From: Clostridiales bacterium
Lineage (GTDB): Bacteria; Bacillota_A; Clostridia; Saccharofermentanales; Saccharofermentanaceae
Direction of reading: 5' to 3'
Length of the DNA: 10,496 bases
NCBI GenBank assembly: GCA_017649745.1
Contig: JAGCGE010000080.1
Span: 1 to 10,496 of the forward strand
In this document: positions 7,786-10,496 of the stretch, in pieces
Layout: each line of letters starts with the position of its first letter
Numbering within the stretch: the first letter of the stretch is position 1
Notes under the pieces: generated by a model
Seen by the model: only the letters and a program-made list of their open reading frames with translations
Databases searched by the model: none
Told to the model about the DNA's origin: nothing
Made by a program: the position numbers and the translations under genes

Positions 7786-8148
7786 TTATTTTTCCGTATG
7801 CTTCGATATCATATCCATCAGCTTAGCGGCATCATCTTTACTAAGGCTCTTATTGCCAAGAAAAGAGTTAACAAACATTGGAAGAGAACCTTTAAAGTTC
7901 TTCTCTACCATCTCTTCGCTCTGTTGCTGCTGAACTTGCTCACGCCTTACCAAATAAGTAATAGTTGATTTGTTGTTCGCAATAAATCCTTTATCGCTCA
8001 ATCTCTTGATCATGGTATAAACTGTCGTCTTCTTCCATCCGTGAGTCCTCTCACAGATATCGGACAGTTCTCCGGAAGATATAGGCGAATGATCCCATAT
8101 CAATTCCATAAGTTTGAATTCGCTCTCGCCTATAGAGTTATCCTTCAT
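7786..8148 (-). CDS. blaI: BlaI/MecI-family transcriptional repressor
   Basis: 120 residues, normal length for the family. A winged helix-turn-helix fills residues 5-70, with the family signature GWKKTTVYTMIKRLSDKGFI at 37-56 as the recognition segment. Residues 75-120 are the dimerisation part. Ser95-Phe96 lies 24 residues from the C-terminus, which is where the staphylococcal BlaI cleavage bond (Asn101-Phe102, from memory) would align, so it could be the site destroyed on induction. The ATG at 8148 has a GAGGAGA ribosome site. It is the first gene of a blaI-blaR1 operon and has one operator over its own promoter, implying autorepression. Its other likely targets are the operators at 4253-4304 and 5558-5608. 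The family is certain; the symbol is by homology and does not imply beta-lactam sensing. Confidence 0.93.
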   Translation of the reverse strand: MKDNSIGESEFKLMELIWDHSPISSGELSDICERTHGWKKTTVYTMIKRLSDKGFIANNKSTITYLVRREQVQQQQSEEMVEKNFKGSLPMFVNSFLGNKSLSKDDAAKLMDMISKHTEK

Positions 8149-8180
8149 CCCTGATCTCCTCTCATAAATATTTTTTCTTT

Positions 8181-8198
8181 ATTCTACATGCGTAGAAT
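8181..8198. promoter_or_regulatory. BlaI-type operator over the blaI -10 (single copy)
   Basis: ATTCTACA-TG-CGTAGAAT, one arm mismatch. Unlike the lipoprotein promoters there is no second box upstream of the -35, which suggests weaker repression of the switch than of its targets. Confidence 0.85.
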
Positions 8199-8209
8199 AG
8201 AAGTGTCAA
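8181..8209 (-). promoter_or_regulatory. Promoter of the blaI-blaR1 operon
   Basis: TTGACA (8204-8209) and TAGAAT (8181-8186) on the minus strand with a 17-bp spacer, the same layout as the two lipoprotein promoters. The leader would be short, about 26 bases. Confidence 0.88.
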
Positions 8210-8224
8210 CCTGTTATCCATAAA

Positions 8225-8258
8225 TAAAAAACTCCGCAAGTTCATTACCTGCGGAGTT
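8225..8258 (-). terminator. Rho-independent terminator of the lipoprotein gene at 8282-9301
   Basis: Hairpin with arms near 8230-8240 and 8248-8258 (AACTCCGC paired with GCGGAGTT, one mismatch further in), followed on the minus strand by a T run (8231-8225). It ends the A-B lipoprotein transcript immediately upstream of the blaI promoter, insulating the switch. Confidence 0.9.
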
Positions 8259-8281
8259 AAAGAATAGATCTCTACTAATGA

Positions 8282-9301
8282 TCACCAATCAGGATATCCG
8301 CCAAGCTCAGGTAATACATCATTTATAAAATTATAGTATTCGCCTTTTTCTTCCTGAGCTCTGCTGACTGCATCTACGCAATCGATCCTCACGATAGTTT
8401 CACCGGCCTTAAAGTCGATATAAGTCTTAAGATCTGATTCATAAGGAACAACTGCTGTAGCCTTCTCGACAGTAAAGGTTTCTGAAGTTGCTTTGCCATC
8501 CTTAACGATGTATCCGATCTTATCCTCATTAAACGTGATCACAGAACTGAAGTCAGCAAATTCCCAAACATCACCCTTCATGGAAGGCATTCCGTCTGTG
8601 CCTACCTCAAAATATGCCTGCGGGAAAAGAACTCCGCCGTTAGAGTTGCTCTGAGCGATCACAAAAGAATTAAGATCTTCCATCCTTTCAAAATAACTGA
8701 AATGAACTCCGCTCATGGTACCAACATGACTTATCGAACCATCAGCAACCTTATAAACATTGATGGAAGTGTAATCATCCATCATCGATGACTCAGCATA
8801 GAGATAAACATTTCCGTCTTTTTGGATGAGATAAGCATTTGATACACTTCCGACCGAATCCATATCGCCTTCTAACTTAAACTCAGTATCATCAAGCTTG
8901 ATAATGATCTCGTTTTCTTTCATGCCGCCATTTGGTATAAAGAATGTTCCAAGATCCGTTTTCAACACTTTGTTAAAATCAACATCATAATGGAAAGCCA
9001 ATAGAGGTCCGTTCTTTTCGAAAGTCTCCTCCTCAAGATCGTTTATATCAACCGTTTCGATGATATATTCAGTCTCTTCCTCTTCATAGGTAACCAGAGT
9101 ATCAGTACCCTGAGTTCCTTCCGACTCGTCAATCGTTTCCCAACCGCCTTCGGTCAAGACAAAAGTCTCAGTTGTCTCATACGCCTTTTCAGTTGCCTCT
9201 GTTTCAGCTGTTGTATCGTCAGTTGAATTCTTTGTACATGCAGAAAGGCTTATAAGCATACTGACTGCAATAAGAGCTGTAAGTATTTTCTTAGTCTTCA
9301 T
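8282..9301 (-). CDS. B-type lipoprotein, paralogue of the two BlaI-regulated lipoproteins
   Basis: 339 residues from the ATG at 9301, chosen because the signal peptide then begins MKTKKILTALIAV; an in-frame TTG at 9316, overlapping the previous stop, would add five residues. The lipobox LSAC places the lipidated Cys at 22. A T/E-rich stalk runs to about residue 95. The core is homologous to the products at 2898-4181 and 4387-5472: NVYKV.DGSI.HVGT, EVGTDGMP, then GYIVKDGKATSET and TYIDF..GE..VRID. Its C-terminal end is also similar. The gap to the upstream gene is 7 bases, so the two are co-transcribed and probably coupled. There is no BlaI-type operator in front of it in the window, so it may respond to other signals than its paralogues. 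Function unknown. Confidence 0.85.
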   Translation of the reverse strand: MKTKKILTALIAVSMLISLSACTKNSTDDTTAETEATEKAYETTETFVLTEGGWETIDESEGTQGTDTLVTYEEEETEYIIETVDINDLEEETFEKNGPLLAFHYDVDFNKVLKTDLGTFFIPNGGMKENEIIIKLDDTEFKLEGDMDSVGSVSNAYLIQKDGNVYLYAESSMMDDYTSINVYKVADGSISHVGTMSGVHFSYFERMEDLNSFVIAQSNSNGGVLFPQAYFEVGTDGMPSMKGDVWEFADFSSVITFNEDKIGYIVKDGKATSETFTVEKATAVVPYESDLKTYIDFKAGETIVRIDCVDAVSRAQEEKGEYYNFINDVLPELGGYPDW

Positions 9302-9308
9302 AAAATTC

Positions 9309-10181
9309 TCACTCAAAATAGTAATCTACTTCAACACGTTCTCCGTCTGGAACAGAATAGAATGTCTCGCAATCATGGTAATCGGCAATAGGGAATATAG
9401 CCTGACATACAACGAGTTTTCCGTCGTCATTAATGAACATTTGCATATCCATGTTGATATTAACTTCCGAAATCTGGTCAATAGCCATTTGATACATCCC
9501 ATTTTCGGTTGATTCAATAAACTCGTTATCTACATTAACTTCACCATTCACGTATAAAGGTGCATAATCATCCGGTCCATAAGAATTATTCATGAACTCG
9601 ATCGTAGCGCTCTTAACAGTTTCAAAGAAGTTGCTTTCCGAAAGGCCAGTAAGTCCGATTATCTCTTCGTTACTCAGCACATGACCATCTTCGGTGAATG
9701 TATAAGTCGAGTAAAATCCGCCCCAACCGTCATAACTGTAGTTAACAACCATGGAATAGACACCGTCATAACCGTTAAAGGCCATATAGCTGATGTAGTA
9801 GTAATCCAGAGATTCATCTTCTGCGATAAACTCCTGAAGATCATCATAGATCTTTTGATTCATCTCATCGATCTCTTCTGAATCGATCATGACCTGTGGA
9901 ACCCTGAAATAACTGCTTAGACCCAGGTTGCTCCATTCGATGAAATCGTAATTCTCATCCACTTTAACGATCGGCTCATCCGGTTCATCCACTGTCGTTT
10001 CAGTAGTTGCCTCTGTTGTAGTTTCTGTCGTTTCTACAGTTGTCTCAACAGTAGTCTCGACAGTGGTCTCTTCTGTCCCGTCAGAAGTCTCTTTCGTCTC
10101 CTCTGTCTTAGCTGAGCAACCCTGCATACTCATGATCATTACCGCTGAAATGAGCGCTGCCATAATTTTTTTGTTCTTCAT
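9309..10181 (-). CDS. A-type lipoprotein, possibly DUF4163/DUF3298-like
   Basis: 290 residues. The ATG at 10181 follows GGAGGAGAGG. Signal peptide with lipobox-like MQGC, Cys at 22. Residues 25-75 are a very T/E/V-rich stalk built from ETTVETTV-type repeats. The core (about 77-290) opens with a YFRVPQV...EEIDEMNQKIYDDL pattern, which resembles the DUF4163/DUF3298 region of PdaC- and RsiV-like extracellular proteins; this match is by eye and uncertain. The 3' end (9364-9483) is almost identical to the next copy upstream (10377-10496), showing a tandem duplication. It is followed closely by the B-type lipoprotein. No promoter is seen in the short space upstream, so transcription likely enters from beyond the window. 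Confidence 0.8.
   Translation of the reverse strand: MKNKKIMAALISAVMIMSMQGCSAKTEETKETSDGTEETTVETTVETTVETTETTTEATTETTVDEPDEPIVKVDENYDFIEWSNLGLSSYFRVPQVMIDSEEIDEMNQKIYDDLQEFIAEDESLDYYYISYMAFNGYDGVYSMVVNYSYDGWGGFYSTYTFTEDGHVLSNEEIIGLTGLSESNFFETVKSATIEFMNNSYGPDDYAPLYVNGEVNVDNEFIESTENGMYQMAIDQISEVNINMDMQMFINDDGKLVVCQAIFPIADYHDCETFYSVPDGERVEVDYYFE
9364..9483. repeat. Near-identical repeat, internal copy
   Basis: Matches 10377-10496 at 119 of 120 bases (the only difference is 9384 versus 10397), offset 1013 bp, same orientation. Both copies lie in the 3' part of A-type lipoprotein genes. Confidence 0.95.
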
Positions 10182-10204
10182 ATTTTCCTCTCCTCCTAGA
10201 AAAT

Positions 10205-10344
10205 TTATTTACCATCTATATAAGTCTGAACCATTTTATTAAGGTTATCGACCAACTGTTCTCTGAGCAGGCAGCAAGGCATATAAGCATGCCGGTTGCA
10301 ACAAAAGCTGCAATTATCTTTTTACTGGAAAGCACATTGTACAT
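10205..10344 (-). pseudogene. Collapsed B-type lipoprotein: signal peptide plus out-of-frame tail
   Basis: The ATG at 10344 opens a 42-codon frame ending at 10216, overlapping the end of the upstream A-type gene as the TTG of the intact A-B pair does. It encodes SSKKIIAAFVATGMLICLAAC, which matches the signal peptide of the B-type product (KKILTALIAVSMLISLSAC), then only 16 residues after the Cys. In the next frame a coding-like tail (VDNLNKMVQTYIDGK) runs to a stop at 10205. The simplest reading is a B-type gene that lost about 1 kb by internal deletion. A GGAG ribosome site 9 bases before the ATG is intact, so a tiny lipopeptide might still be made. Confidence 0.7.
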
Positions 10345-10496
10345 CTATCTTCTCTCCTTCAGGAACAGTATAGAAAGTCTCGCAATCATGGTAATCAGCA
10401 ATAGGGAATATAGCCTGACATACAACGAGTTTTCCGTCGTCATTAATGAACATTTGCATATCCATGTTGATATTAACTTCCGAAATCTGGTCAATA
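10322..10496 (-). CDS. A-type lipoprotein, C-terminal fragment (start beyond the window)
   Basis: Open from the right edge to the stop at 10322. The first 40 residues visible are identical to those of the product at 9309-10181, ending at DYHDCETF. The last residues then diverge quickly (YTVPEGEKIDVQCAFQ against YSVPDGERVEVDYYFE). It is the upstream tandem copy of that gene, and the most likely source of the promoter that drives the genes down to 8282 lies further right. Confidence 0.85.
   Translation of the reverse strand, partial: IDQISEVNINMDMQMFINDDGKLVVCQAIFPIADYHDCETFYTVPEGEKIDVQCAFQ
10377..10496. repeat. Near-identical repeat, copy at the window edge
   Basis: Partner of 9364-9483. The exact match without any mismatch is 10398-10496, which is 99 bases and runs to the very last base of the window. 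Confidence 0.95.

Noticed and set aside
7421..7933. 170-codon plus-strand frame opposite blaI-blaR1
   Set aside because: Antisense to two well-supported genes; no promoter or ribosome site and no family resemblance.
10031..10046. TTCTACAGTTGTCTCA in the A-type lipoprotein resembles the BlaI operator
   Set aside because: Only one arm matches; it is within the coding ETTVETTV repeat and not near a promoter.

Overview
The window looks like a piece of a Gram-positive, low-to-moderate GC Clostridia genome, perhaps a gut or rumen Lachnospiraceae or Saccharofermentans relative. The basis is TTGACA/TAGAAT promoters with GGAGG-type ribosome sites, many diderm-free lipoproteins with T/E-rich stalks, a secreted protein ending in DUF4214 repeats, and a BlaI/BlaR1-type switch. 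The genus is a guess. Both edges cut genes. The last 99 bases exactly repeat an internal stretch, so the right edge may be a contig end in an unresolved repeat.

Layout. Positions 1-2771 (+) hold the 3' part of a large secreted esterase-like protein with Ig-like modules, a Pro-rich linker and DUF4214 repeats, ended by a hairpin at about 2808-2844. Everything else is on the minus strand and converges on that hairpin. From right to left these are: the tail of a lipoprotein ('A-type', 10322-10496), a collapsed lipoprotein relic (10205-10344), a complete A-type lipoprotein (9309-10181), a 'B-type' lipoprotein (8282-9301) with terminator, then blaI (7786-8148) and a blaR1-like gene (5674-7779). Two more B-type lipoproteins follow (4387-5472 and 2898-4181), each with its own promoter.

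How the parts work together. The central finding is a BlaI/BlaR1-like repressor and membrane metalloprotease pair. The receptor lacks the usual beta-lactam-binding (PBP-like) sensor and instead ends in an unassigned domain followed by a C-type-lectin-like domain. Three promoters (blaI and the two adjacent lipoprotein genes) share a TTGACA-17 bp-TAGAAT core whose -10 is built into a TTCTACAnnTGTAGAA palindrome, the BlaI/MecI type of operator. The two lipoprotein promoters carry a second copy just upstream of the -35, centred 35 bp from the first. The sequence therefore predicts a self-contained circuit: an extracellular ligand is sensed by the lectin-tipped BlaR1, BlaI is lost, and two related surface lipoproteins plus the switch itself are induced. 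Ligand and lipoprotein function are unknown.

The right end shows a history of duplication. An A-B lipoprotein pair was apparently duplicated, one B copy collapsed to a signal-peptide remnant, and the two A copies share a nearly identical stretch that stops abruptly near their 3' ends.
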